14,762 bases of DNA, taken from NCBI GenBank assembly GCA_004009845.1, contig RMBW01000289.1, forward strand, positions 1 through 14,762, read 5' to 3'. The notes beneath the pieces are model-generated. The model saw nothing but the letters and a program-made list of their open reading frames with translations, was not told the DNA's origin and made no database searches. Positions within the stretch are counted from its first letter, which is position 1, and each line of letters begins with the position of its first letter. Shown here in pieces: positions 6,395 to 14,762 of the stretch. The stretch comes from Davidsoniella eucalypti. Lineage: Eukaryota; Ascomycota; Sordariomycetes; Microascales; Ceratocystidaceae. The position numbers and the translations under genes were made by a program.

Positions 6395-7542
6395 GCTATC
6401 ATAGTGTCGAAGGGTCTGATGTGGAAGAGCGTGGCAAGGTGATCCTGCATGTCTGGGTGCAGGCCTTCTTGGAGGATGGACAGTAGTGTGTTATGGTCTG
6501 TAATTTGGGCTTTGTCGCGGAGGGCGCATAGGCGGTTGGTGAATGTTTCGAAAGGCTCGCTAGGTCCCTGCTTTATTTTCATCAGTAGGCGGTTGGCCGT
6601 TCTGGCGCGGTCTGGGTCGTCATAGCGTGAGTCTAGGTACGCGATAAATAGCTGGAAGCCAGTAGGGGACGCTAAGTGCTGAAGGTACTTAGGGCGGACT
6701 TGGTCCCTGATCTCAGGAGAGAGTGAGTTCATGGTGTAAGCTAGTTGGTCCCTAGGCGAGTGAAACCTCTGGAAGTCGACGAGGAATTTCTCGTTGAGCT
6801 CGTGCTTCCATGTGGTGTAGTCGAACGATCCGTCGAATTTGCGCACAGCGTCTAGGACGTCCTTACGGCGAGAGATGGAGTCTTCGCGGTTGGGGAGAAT
6901 GGTAATGCCGCCAGCTAGAGGCGTTGATGTGGGCGTCGTAGAGGGTGCGTGCGTTTGAGCGGAGGTAGGAGCGTTACGGGTAGGGGCGGCTAGTTTGAGG
7001 CCATGACGTTCTAGGGTTTCAGCGAGAGCCGCTAGTTCTTCTTCCTCATCGTATTCATCCTTGACAACCGGTGGCTGGACAGGCTTCTTTGGTGTGAGGA
7101 AGGAGGTGATGTCTGTGGCAATGTCGTTGAGGAGCTCATAGAGCTTGTCTAGTTGGCCGAGTTCAGGGGCGTTCTCCTTGAGTAGGTTTTGGAGGGCGAT
7201 CAACTGAATTTCCGCGATGTTTAGGTTCTCGTGGAATTGGAAGGACCAGCGGCCTTTCCTGTAGGTGATCCAGTCCACCGGGTCCCTGGAGGCTGCTTGG
7301 AGTTTGCCTTGGTAGACCTGTGTGAGATAGTCGAGTGTACGTGTTGCCTCGGTGGAGTAGACCTTGGCGCGTGGGCGTCCGCAGATCGAGGTGCGCAGGG
7401 GAGCGGGCCTAGGCTGGGGGCCTATCTCTGGCTGGTGGAGGAAGGAGTCCATGTTGTCATCGATGGTGTCCGAGCCAAACCCTAGTATGTGGGGGTTGGT
7501 CAGGGCGCGGACTGTGAGGATCTGTGCGCTTCGGGTGGACCG
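6395..7542 (-). pseudogene. X: interrupted Gag-like gene of a second Ty3/Gypsy-type element, opposite strand
   Basis: A minus-strand frame with an ATG at 7452-7450 runs without stop until element A's LTR cuts it at 6394/6395. The product has an N-terminal region rich in Pro and charged residues and an acidic stretch (DEYDEEEELAAL). A Pro/Thr linker follows, then a capsid-like region beginning near RKFDGSFDYTTW that contains SRYDDPDRARTA and KQGPSEPFETFTNRL, a pattern typical of retrotransposon Gag. It is broken before any zinc knuckle. The frame is also open upstream of the ATG to the LTR at 7543 (about 90 bases without a stop), so the true start may have been displaced by element D. It is not closely related to Gag of A-D. 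The rest of this element should lie left of the window. Confidence 0.8.
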
Positions 7543-7905
7543 TGTAAGGGTCTAAGGCCCATCAGTATTGGCCAAGTCATGCCTTGGCCCTACTCGACTT
7601 TGACATAAATAGGGACCGATTCCCTCATAGTTTAGTCTTAGTTTCTCTTTCTCCCTCATCGGTCTCAATTCAATCTGAGACGATCTAAGGAGGGACGAGG
7701 CCAACAATCTTAGAAAGGGTGATTAGATTGTGGCCGATGGAGAGAAGGACTATTATCTGTTGGAATAACGGCGGGAAGACGTCCCTATTTATAACCGTTC
7801 TGCATAGGCTTAGATCAAGCTTAGCCAAACCAACCAGGGCCTTAGACCCTTACACAATCCACTTTTACGACCATTTTTCCTTGCAAATCCTCGTATATCG
7901 TCTCA
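7543..7905 (+). repeat. 5' LTR of element D, interrupted by an inverted solo LTR
   Basis: TGTAAGGGTCTAAGGCC opens the LTR and ATCGTCTCA closes it. Without the inserted LTR and one duplicated CAATC it is 179 bp. It keeps an ATAAATA box (7605-7611), a pyrimidine tract, ATCGGTCTCAA (7658-7668) and a GGCCAAG-tcatgc-CTTGGCC inverted repeat (7570-7589). The insertion falls 7 bases after the presumed transcript 5' end segment, so it would disrupt R-U5 of any new transcript. Confidence 0.9.
7676..7854 (-). mobile_element. E: inverted solo LTR of a third subfamily inside the LTR of D
   Basis: On the minus strand it starts TGTAAGGGTCTAAGGCCC and ends GATCGTCTCA; 179 bp. It has a TATAAATAGGGAC promoter motif (minus strand, near 7793-7781). 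It is flanked by a perfect 5-bp direct repeat CAATC at 7671-7675 and 7855-7859, the expected target duplication. No internal sequence remains, so it is a solo LTR left by LTR-LTR recombination. Its equivalent of the self-primer segment reads ATCGGCCACAA rather than ATCGGTCTCAA, so its lost primer site should have differed to match. Confidence 0.92.
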
Positions 7906-7907
7906 TT

Positions 7908-7918
7908 TTGAGACCGAT
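7908..7918 (+). promoter_or_regulatory. Self-priming primer-binding site of element D
   Basis: TTGAGACCGAT two bases after the LTR end, exactly complementary to 7658-7668. The pairing is kept although much of the surrounding LTR has diverged from element A. Confidence 0.72.
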
Positions 7919-7939
7919 AACTCTTAAGTTTTTGTTGTC

Positions 7940-8192
7940 CAAGCCGTCTGCTTGCCCTCTTTCCTGTCCAAGCCGACCGCTTGCCTTCTTTTCTGTCCAA
8001 GCCGTCCGCTTGCCCTCTCTACTGTCCAAGCCGTCCGCTTGCTTTCCCTTCTGTCCAAGCCGACTGCTTGCCCTCTCCTCTACTCAAGCCGTCCGCTTGC
8101 CTCTTCACTCTGTCCAAGCCGACCGCTTGCTTTCTCCCTTTTGTCCAAGCCGTCTGCTTGCCTTATTCTGTTCTATCCAAGCCGTCTGCTTG
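7940..8192 (+). repeat. Leader array of nine hairpins at 29-bp period, element D
   Basis: CAAGC opens at 7940, 7969, 7998, 8027, 8056, 8085, 8115, 8146 and 8178 (spacing 29 five times, then 30, 31, 32). Each is followed by a 5-base loop (CGTCT, CGACC, CGTCC or CGACT) and GCTTG. The stem is identical in all nine. Only the loop and the pyrimidine spacer vary. The array is more regular than in A, which suggests recent unit duplication or homogenisation. It contains no ATG. Confidence 0.85.
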
Positions 8193-8236
8193 CCCTAGTC
8201 GCACCTGCCCCATCTGTCCGCACCGTCCAAGTCACT

Positions 8237-8577
8237 ATGTCCGACTTGCTATTCCTGTTCTGGGGCCTCCTCGCCACTCTGACTCACTGCATCTACGACA
8301 CCTGGAGCTACCGAGTTACTATGACCTGGCTTAACTTTGCTTTGACGCGTGTCCCCTTCCTGAAACCCAACCAGGAATCAACTGAAGGCTATATCTTGTC
8401 CGCTTTCGACCTACCTACGAAACGCGCCTGGCGCAAGCCCGGCTGGTGTTACCTCGTACTATTCAAGCGCAAGGAGCGCGCCCGTCTGGCCTCCCTCCTT
8501 GGCTTTTGCCCTCTGACACGCGACGTCCTCGCCCATAAGGAACACTTTCACGATAACTTGGGTCACCTCACCTTCAC
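8237..8577 (+). pseudogene. gag: Gag N-terminus of element D, truncated by insertion of element B
   Basis: Starts at ATG 8237 in the same CACTATGTC context as A. It aligns with the first 114 residues of A's Gag with no gap. Residues 4-20 are hydrophobic although the residues differ from A. Conserved with A are PGWCYL, LFKRKERARLA, LGFCP, and His at positions 100, 103, 105 and 110. The reading frame runs four codons into the LTR and stops at 8588-8590. Nothing downstream of residue 114 is present in the window. Confidence 0.88.
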
Positions 8578-8758
8578 TGTAAGAGACTAAGGCCTAGTAA
8601 GGTTAGCCAAGGCATTCCTTGTCAGTACTAGAATCGGCTATAAGTAGGGACCTATTCCCGCCGATTATTAGTCTTAGTTTCTCTTTCTCCTTCATCGGTC
8701 TCAATCGAACTATTCTTTTACGACCAGTTTTCATCGCAACTCCTCGTATATCGTCTCA
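8578..8758 (+). repeat. 5' LTR of element B
   Basis: 181 bp, identical to the 3' LTR of element A. TATA at 8639, self-primer segment at 8694-8704, and a matching primer site TTGAGACCGAT at 8761-8771 two bases past the LTR. Confidence 0.96.
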
Positions 8759-8788
8759 TTTTGAGACCGATAACTTCTTTATCTTGTC

Positions 8789-9022
8789 CAAGCATCCGCT
8801 TGCCCCTTTGTCCGAGCATCTGCTCGCTGTATTTACTTCTGTCCAAGCCGTCTGCTTGCCCTCTATTCTGTCCAAGCCGTCCGCTTGCCCTCCCTTCTGT
8901 CCAAGCCGCCCGCTTGCTTTCCCCTCCTCTTTGTCCAAACACCGTCTCTGTTTGCCCCTATCCTGTCCAGACTCTGCCTAAACAGTCTGCCCCCTGTCCA
9001 AGCCTTCCTCCTACAAGGCTTG
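8789..9022 (+). repeat. Leader hairpin array of element B
   Basis: Same eight-unit order as in A, including the covarying stems CGAGC/GCTCG, CAAAC/GTTTG, CAGACT/AGTCTG and CAAGCC/GGCTTG. The fifth unit reads CAAGC-cgccc-GCTTG here, a perfect stem, where A has one mismatch (CAAAC against GCTTG). This suggests A's mismatch is secondary. Confidence 0.8.
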
Positions 9023-9065
9023 CCCCTACCAGTCCGCTTGCTACCCCTTGCGCTTCTAAGTCACT

Positions 9066-10851
9066 ATGTCTGACTTCACCTTCCTGGTTCTGGTCATCCT
9101 GGCCTCCCTGAACTGCGCCGCCCTCGTGGGTTACTACGAAGCCTTCTGTATTATTAAGCAGAAACTAGCCCTGGCTCGTGTCCACCTCCTAGACCCCAGC
9201 CAGGAGCCCACTGAGGGTTACACGCTGTCGGCCGTAGGCCTACCCGAGGATCGACCCTGGAGTAGACCCGGCTGGTGCTACCTTGCACTCTTTAAACGCA
9301 AGGAACGCGCGCGCCTCGCTGCTACCCTAGGATTCTGCCCTGCCTCCCGTGATATCCTTAGTCACAGTCAGCACTTCCACAGCCACCTAGGCCACCTCTC
9401 TTTCACCAGCGGTTTTGTCGGCCACGTCCACATCGGCCAAGCTCGTACGCGTCAGGAACGCGTTGCTCGAACCTCGCTCCGTCCTTCCCTCCTCAAGTCA
9501 CCTTTCATGGGCCTGCCTCGCACCCCCACGCGAACTCGCTCTAAAGCCAAGGAGACCACGGAGCAGCTCATCTCTACCGAAACCACGCACGCACGCACAT
9601 TGAGCAGAGTAACCACCTCACGCAACCCGCTGCCCGCAGATGACGACGACGCCAGTGATAATCCCTCGGACACTTCTGACTTAGCCCGCCTCGCTGAGAG
9701 TATGAGACCACGCGACACGTACCCTGAATCAGATCGTGGCCGCCAACCCTCTCGCGAAGCTGACCGTCTGGACTCTCTACAAGATGACATGGTAGAAATG
9801 AAGTCCATGATGAACCGACTCGGTCAAATGCTGTTCGCCAAAGAGCGTCAGGATACTACCGCTCCTCCGCTACCGCCTGCCCCTGCTCCTCAGCCACTAC
9901 CCGCCTCTTCCAGCCAAGCCCTACCCCGTCAGGTCCAGCCCCTACTCAACGAATTCAGCGGCTCGCACTCTGACTACGAGATCTGGAGAAGGCTGGCAAC
10001 GAACAAGATGTTGATCGATGGAGCAGCCCTCGGCGGTGACCTCTCTAAGGCAGTCTACTTGTACGGTCGCCTAGGTGCAGCCACACAGGCCAAACTAAAC
10101 GTTTTCTTCGACTCCATTTGCCAACGTTCCAGACCCTACGACTTACTGCTGGAGAAACTCGACGATATGTTCCGGTCACGCGAACGACTCACTAACGCTC
10201 GCATCGCCTTCTACAAGTCTGCTCAGGGAGATCGTGAAACCTTCAAAGCCTTCCACCTCCGTTTCGAAACTCTAGCCATGGAAGCCGGCATTCACGACGA
10301 CACCACGTTGATTGACATCCTACGTTCCGCCATGCGTGACGATTTGATTGAACGCACCGGATGGGCTTGGGAGTCCAACTCATACCACGCCATCATTGAC
10401 AGCCTCTTGAAGCACTTCGACCGCCCCACTGGTAAGCGCCGCATCGTTGAGTCCACCCCTAAGCCCGAGCACACCAAGTCGAGTAACTGGAGAGAGCGGC
10501 CTGACCAACAGACCCGTCGGGAGAACCGCCCTCAGCTTGCTACCCGCTCAGACAGACCAAAACTGTCCGAGTCGGAACGACACCGGTTAATGCGCGAAAA
10601 CGCATGCTTTATCTGTGGACTCAAGGATCACATCGCACGCCCAGCGCTCTTCCCAGCCAGGTCCCTCCAACAACCAGCTGTCTATCAACGCCATACGCAC
10701 GGTAATGCGGGAGGAAATCGCGAAGTATGACGAACGGGCCATGGATCGTGTGCTACCTCCCCCTGACAACACCACGACGACGGTAGCCAAGGTCGACTCT
10801 AAGGTAGCGGAGAACGGGTCTGAATACGACCTAATTGAACTGGATTTTTAG
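9066..10851 (+). pseudogene. gag: Gag of element B, broken by an 8-bp deletion in the zinc knuckle
   Basis: ATG at 9066. It reads in frame with A's Gag through the hydrophobic N-terminus, Cys/His patch, linker, capsid and the first three knuckle ligands (CFICGLKDH). At about 10640 eight bases present in A and C (covering the last Arg-Cys of the CCHC) are missing. The frame then runs out of phase to a stop at 10728-10730. The normal tail resumes in another frame and ends at TAG 10849-10851 with DLIELDF. RNA binding through the knuckle would be lost. Between about 9818 and 10094 the sequence differs from A and C at many third codon positions, while both flanks are almost identical. Confidence 0.88.
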
Positions 10852-11133
10852 GTGGTCAGGACAAGTCGCGCCCTGACCAGGAGGATACGAAGATAGGGGA
10901 AGAGATAGTTAGAACTCAGATGGGAGCTAAAGGTTTATACTTAGATTTGTCTATTAATGAACTTTCGACTAAAGCTCTCGTCGACAGTGGCTGCCTCTGC
11001 CTCGCCGTCGTCCCTCCGCGCCTACTCCCCTACGCTACCCAAACCCAGCCTATCGAGCCTCGCAAGGTCTCCCTCGCCTCCTCCCAGTCCGACCCCCCGG
11101 TCATTACTCAGATAGCTCAGTTTACGCTACACC
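10839..11133 (+). pseudogene. pro: Protease start of element B, truncated by element C
   Basis: -1 frame overlapping the end of gag at GGATTTTTAGGT (10842-10853), open through the ATG at 10920, the active-site motif ALVDSGC and SQSDPPVITQIAQ. It is cut by C's LTR at 11134 and stops a few codons inside it (11136-11138). The C-run at 11093-11098 has six bases, which keeps this protease in one frame, unlike A. Confidence 0.8.
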
Positions 11134-11314
11134 TGTAAGAGACTAAGGCCTAGTAAGGTTAGCCAAGGCATTCCTTGTCAGTACTAGAATCGGCTATAAG
11201 TAGGGACCTATTCCCGCCGATTATTAGTCTTAGTTTCTCTTTCTCCTTCATCGGTCTCAATCGAATCATTCTTTTACGACCAGTTTTCTTCGCAACTCCT
11301 CGTATATCGTCTCA
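11134..11314 (+). repeat. 5' LTR of element C
   Basis: 181 bp, three bases different from B's LTR (AACTATT became AATCATT, and CATCGC became CTTCGC). Self-primer segment at 11250-11260, primer site at 11317-11327. TATA at 11195. Confidence 0.96.
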
Positions 11315-11344
11315 TTTTGAGACCGATAACTTCTTTATCTTGTC

Positions 11345-11580
11345 CAAGCATCCGCTTGCCCCTTTTGTCCGAGCATCTGCTCGCTGTATTTACTTCTGTC
11401 CAAGCCGTCTGCTTGCCCTCTATTCTGTCCAAGCCGTCCGCTTGCCCTCTCCTCTGTCCAAGCCGTCCGCTTGCTTTCCCCTCCTCTTTGTCCAAACACC
11501 GTCGCTGTTTGCCTCTATCCTGTCCAGACTCTGCCTAAACAAGTTTGCCCCGTGTCCAAGCCTTCCTCCTACAAGGCTTG
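11345..11580 (+). repeat. Leader hairpin array of element C
   Basis: Same arrangement as A and B. The sixth loop reads CCGTCGCT and keeps its CAAAC/GTTTG stem. The seventh unit has changed: CAGACT no longer faces AGTCTG, but the sequence CTAAACAAGTTTG offers an alternative AAAC-aa-GTTT stem. The last unit, CAAGCC with GGCTTG, is intact. Confidence 0.75.
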
Positions 11581-11625
11581 CCCTTACCAGTCCGCTTGCT
11601 ACCCCTTGCGCTTCTAAAAGTCACT

Positions 11626-13419
11626 ATGTCTGACTTCACCTTCCTGGTTCTGGTCATCCTGGCCTCCCTGAACTGCGCCGCCTTCGTTGGTTACTACGAA
11701 GCCTTCTGTATCATTAAGCAGAAACTAGCCCTGGCTCGTGTCCACCTCCTAGACCCCAGCCAGGAGCCCCCTGAGGGTTACACGCTGTCGGCCGTAGGCC
11801 TACCCGAGGATCGACCCTGGAGTAGACCCGGCTGGTGTTACCTTGCCCTCTTTAAACGCAAGGAGCGCGCGCGCCTCGCTGCCACCCTAGGATTCTGCCC
11901 TGCCTCCCGTGATATCCTCAGTCACAGTCAGCACTTCCACAGCCACTTAGGCCACCTCTCTTTCACCAGCGGTTTTGTCGGCCACGTCCACATCGGCCAA
12001 GCTCGTACGCGTCAGGAACGCGTTGCTCGAACCTCGCTCCGTCCTTCCCTCCTTAAGTCACCTTTCATGGGCCTACCTCGCACCCCCACGCGAACCCGCT
12101 CTAAAGCCAAGGAGACCACGGAGCAGCTCATCTCTACCGAGACTACGCACGCACGCACATTGAGCAGAGTGACCACCTCACGCAACCCGCTGCCCGCAGA
12201 TGATGACGACGCCAGTGATAACCCTTCGGACACCTCTGACTTAGCCCGCCTTGCTGAGAGTATGAGACCACGCGACACGTACCCTGAATCAGATCGTGGC
12301 CGCCAACCCTCTCGCGAAGCTGACCGTCTGGACTCTCTACAAGATGACATGGTAGAAATGAAGTCCATGATGAACCGTCTTGGCCAAATGCTGTTTGCTA
12401 AGGAACAACGCGAACCCACGGCTCCCTCGCTACCACCTGCAACTGTTTCCCAGCCACTACCTGCCTCCTCCAACCAAGCCCTACCTCGCCAAGTTCAACC
12501 ACTGCTCAACGAATTTAGTGGCTCACACTCCGACTACGAGATTTGGAGAAGGCTAGCTACGAACAAAATGATGATCGATGGTGCCGCTTTGGGCAACGAC
12601 ATCTCGCGGGCGGTATACCTGTACAGCCGCTTAGGTGCAACCACACAGGCCAAGCTAAACGTTTTTCTTCGACTCCATCTGCCAACGTTCCAGACCCTAA
12701 CGACTTGCTGCTGGAGAAACTCGACGATATGTTCCGGTCGCGCGAACGACTCACTAACGCTCGCATCGCCTTCTACAAGTCCGCTCAGGGAGATCGTGAA
12801 ACCTTCAAGGCCTTCCACCTCCGATTCGAAACCCTAGCCATGGAAGCCAGCATTCACGACGACACCACGCTGATCGACATCCTACGTTCTGCCATGCGTG
12901 ACGATTTGGTCGAACGCACCGGGTGGGCTTGGAAGTCTAACTCGTACCACGCGATCATCGACGACCTCCTGAAACACTTCGATCGCCCATCTGGTAAGCG
13001 CCGCGTCATTGAGTCCACCCCTAAGCCCGAGCACACCAAGTCGAGTAACTGGAGAGAGCGGCCTGACCAACAGACCCGTCGGGAGAACCGCCTCAGCTTG
13101 CTACCCGCTCAGACAGACCAAAACTGTCCGAGTCGGAACGACACCGGTTGATGCGTGAAAACGCATGCTTTATCTGTGGGCTCAAGGATCACATCGCACG
13201 CCGTTGCCCCCAGCGCTCTTCCCAGCCAGGCCCCTCGAACAACCAGCTGTCCATCAACGCCATACGCACGGTGATGCGTGAGGAAATCGCCAAGTACGAC
13301 GAACTTACCATGGATCGCGTGCTGCCTCCCCCGGTTACACCACCACCACGGTAGCCAAGGTTGACTCAAAAGCGGCGGATAACGGGTCGGAGTACGACCT
13401 CATAGAGTTGGATTTTTAG
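11626..13419 (+). pseudogene. gag: Gag of element C, broken by several one-base indels
   Basis: ATG at 11626. The frame is intact through the hydrophobic N-terminus, linker and start of the capsid region to about 12660. An extra T in the run at 12662-12666 and an extra A at 12699-12700 change frame. The capsid continues to about 13090, where a lost C (13091-13092) changes frame again. The CCHC knuckle (CFICGLKDHIARRC) is complete. As in A, the Pro-rich stretch near 13329 is one base shorter than in B and leads to an early stop at 13352-13354. The expected tail ends at TAG 13417-13419. The stretch around 12909-13010 is more diverged from A and B than its flanks. Confidence 0.87.
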
Positions 13420-14762
13420 GTAGTCAGGACAAGTCGCGCCCTGACAAGGAGAATACGATGGTGGGTGAGGAAATAGTTAGAACACAGATGGGAGCCAAGG
13501 GTTTATATTTAGATTTGTCTATAAATGAACTTCCAACGAAAGCTCTCGTCGATAGTGGCTGTCTTTGCCTCGCCGTCGTCCCTCCGCGCCTCCTACCTTA
13601 CGCCACCCAGACCCAGCCCATCGAGCCACGCAAGGTCTCCCTCGCCTCCTCCCAGTCCGACCCACCTGTCATCACTCAGATAGCCCAGTTTTACGCTACG
13701 CCTACCTGACCACCACGAGGACATTTGGGCCTACGTCGTCCCCGGCCAAACCGAAGACTTAATACTCGGTCAACGCTGGCTGATTAATCACGACGTACAT
13801 CTGCACCCGCGCTCTGGACAAATCGAAGTCACTACGGCCGAAGAACTAACGCCTGAAGAGTTCCATAAACTCTGTGACAACGACGACGCCGCTGTATTCC
13901 GCATCACGTTAGAAGACGTCAACAGGGCGCTGGAGCAGAAGGAGCAGGAGAGACCGCCTCTACCAGAGTGGCTGACCCTGTAGCGTCCGCGTTTGAAGCC
14001 AAAGCCTCCAAGGACCTCCCGCCACATCGGCCTGGAGTAGACCTGAAGATTGAACTGTTAGAAGGAAAAACGTTACCTGTGCAATCGCTCTACCCGCTGT
14101 CGCGTGCTGAACTGTTGGTGATGCAAAAGACACTTGACTGAACTACTGGGGACAAGATGGATAAAGGACGAAATCTGAAGTGGGCTCTCCCGTCTATTTG
14201 TAAAGAAACCTGGAGGTGGAATTCGCTTCTGTGTGGACTACCGCGCAGTCAACGCTATCTCCAAGAAGGACTCCTACCCGCTTCCCCTTATCCACGACAC
14301 CCTTCGGCAAATCTCGGCTGCTAAATGGGTCTCCAAGGTCGACGTTATTGCCGCATTTCATCGTATTCGGATTGCCCCTGGTTCTGAGGAGTTAACCGCC
14401 TTTCGGACTCCCTAGGAGCCTTCGAATGGAACGTTGATCCCCTTCGGTTTGACTAATGCCCCTGCTGCTTTCCAACGTTACATCAATTCGGTCCTTCGGA
14501 AATGGCTAGGCATCAGCTGCAGCGCCTACATCGACGATGTGGACATCTACTCCAGTGGTACTGAGGAAGAGCACAGGCAATTAGTGCTCGAAATCGTCCA
14601 CGCACTCGATCTCGCCGGCCTGCAACTCGACCTCCGCAAGTGCCATTCCCTAGCTAAGAAATCAAGTTCCTCGGCTTCATTGTTGGCCCAGGTATTGCAT
14701 CAAGGCAGACCCTGAGAAAACCCTTGCGATCCGCAAACTGGAATTCTCCCACAACTTTGAAA
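13410..14762 (+). pseudogene. pol: Pro-pol of element C, multiply frameshifted and incomplete
   Basis: Starts in the same -1 overlap (GGATTTTTAGG) and holds the protease motif ALVDSGC, with an ATG at 13458. An extra T at 13689-13692 breaks the frame. Further breaks lie near 13975, 14132, 14170, 14192, 14410, 14434, 14658, 14697 and 14735, including a TAG at 13981. RT segments are readable at about 14233-14415 and 14434-14650 with the catalytic YIDD at 14527-14538. From roughly 13300 to 14460 it differs from A at many synonymous sites; after that it is close to A again. It runs off the window before RNase H. Confidence 0.85.

Larger units (their letters stand above)
7543..8577 (+). mobile_element. 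Element D: diverged relative of A, 5' fragment cut by element B
   Basis: It contains the 5' LTR (split by E), primer site, long hairpin array and the first 114 codons of gag, and then stops where B's LTR begins. It shares the LTR skeleton, self-primer, leader plan and gag start with A-C, but much of its sequence differs, so it is a separate subfamily. The left target half would be GACCG (7538-7542). The remaining gag, pol and 3' LTR should appear beyond the right end of B, outside the window. Confidence 0.92.
8578..11133 (+). mobile_element. Element B: copy of the A family, 5' part cut by element C
   Basis: LTR, leader, gag and the start of the protease frame, ending where C's LTR begins. 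It inserted into D's gag; the left target half would be TTCAC (8573-8577). The sequence is nearly identical to A except in a divergent patch at about 9818-10094. B keeps the fuller C-runs (10759-10763 and 11093-11098) that A has lost, but has its own 8-bp deletion in the zinc knuckle. The missing pol and 3' LTR should lie right of element C. Confidence 0.94.
11134..14762 (+). mobile_element. Element C: third nested copy, runs off the window end
   Basis: LTR, primer site, leader, gag, protease and the first half of the reverse transcriptase. It inserted into B's protease; the left target half would be ACACC (11129-11133). It is the innermost and so the youngest of the nest D-B-C, yet it has the most frame-breaking indels. 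All of them lie after 12660. Confidence 0.94.

Noticed and set aside
7934..8200. A possible CRISPR or satellite array, from the 29-bp regular repeats
   Set aside because: The units are contiguous, with only short pyrimidine linkers and no unique spacers. They sit in the leader of a retroelement and recur in A, B and C, so they are a leader feature.
1..14762. Signs of repeat-induced point mutation
   Set aside because: By eye the copies are GC-rich. Differences run both ways and lie mostly at third codon positions, with no obvious flood of C-to-T changes or TpA. A dinucleotide count would confirm this.

Overview
The window is built almost entirely of LTR retrotransposons of the Ty3/Gypsy (Metaviridae) class. 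They belong to a chromodomain-bearing lineage resembling the fungal Tf1/sushi chromoviruses. The host is most likely a fungus. The evidence is the intron-free gag and pol, a chromodomain at the end of the integrase, a self-priming type of primer-binding site, very short LTRs (about 180 bp), a pyrimidine-rich tract before the inferred transcription start, and C-rich codon use. I cannot name the species. I see no host gene, tRNA, rRNA or CRISPR array.

Layout, using my own letters for the elements. Element A (1-6394, plus strand) has both ends: 181-bp LTRs at 1-181 and 6214-6394, a leader with a hairpin array, gag (484-2211) and pro-pol (from about 2264 to 5976), a 3' untranslated region and a polypurine tract. 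Its right end cuts into X (6395-7542, minus strand), a Gag gene of a different retroelement that is broken at both ends. X is bounded on the right by element D (7543-8577). D's 5' LTR is itself split by E, an inverted solo LTR of a third subfamily (7676-7854) flanked by a perfect 5-bp duplication, CAATC. D's gag is cut after 114 codons by element B (8578-11133). B is cut inside its protease by element C (11134 to the window end). D, B and C point the same way, so each nests inside the previous one. The missing right halves of C, B and D should follow to the right of the window, in that order.

How the parts work together. The LTR carries a TATA box and an inferred start near base 117. The first 11 bases of that transcript are complementary to the 11 bases starting two bases after the LTR, so the RNA can fold back and prime its own reverse transcription. 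The leader has no AUG and holds a 29-31-nt periodic array of small hairpins whose stems covary. Gag has a hydrophobic N-terminal segment, a Cys/His-rich patch, a capsid region and a CCHC knuckle. The protease-RT-RNase H-integrase-chromodomain frame overlaps the end of gag in the -1 phase at GGATTTTTAGG in all three copies where it can be seen.

State of the copies. A is the best: its pol frame is open for about 3.4 kb, but single-base losses in two C-tracts break the gag tail and the protease. B has an 8-bp deletion in the zinc knuckle. C is clean for its first 1.5 kb and then carries more than a dozen small indels towards the window end. B and C also contain sharply bounded divergent patches that suggest template switching between subfamilies.
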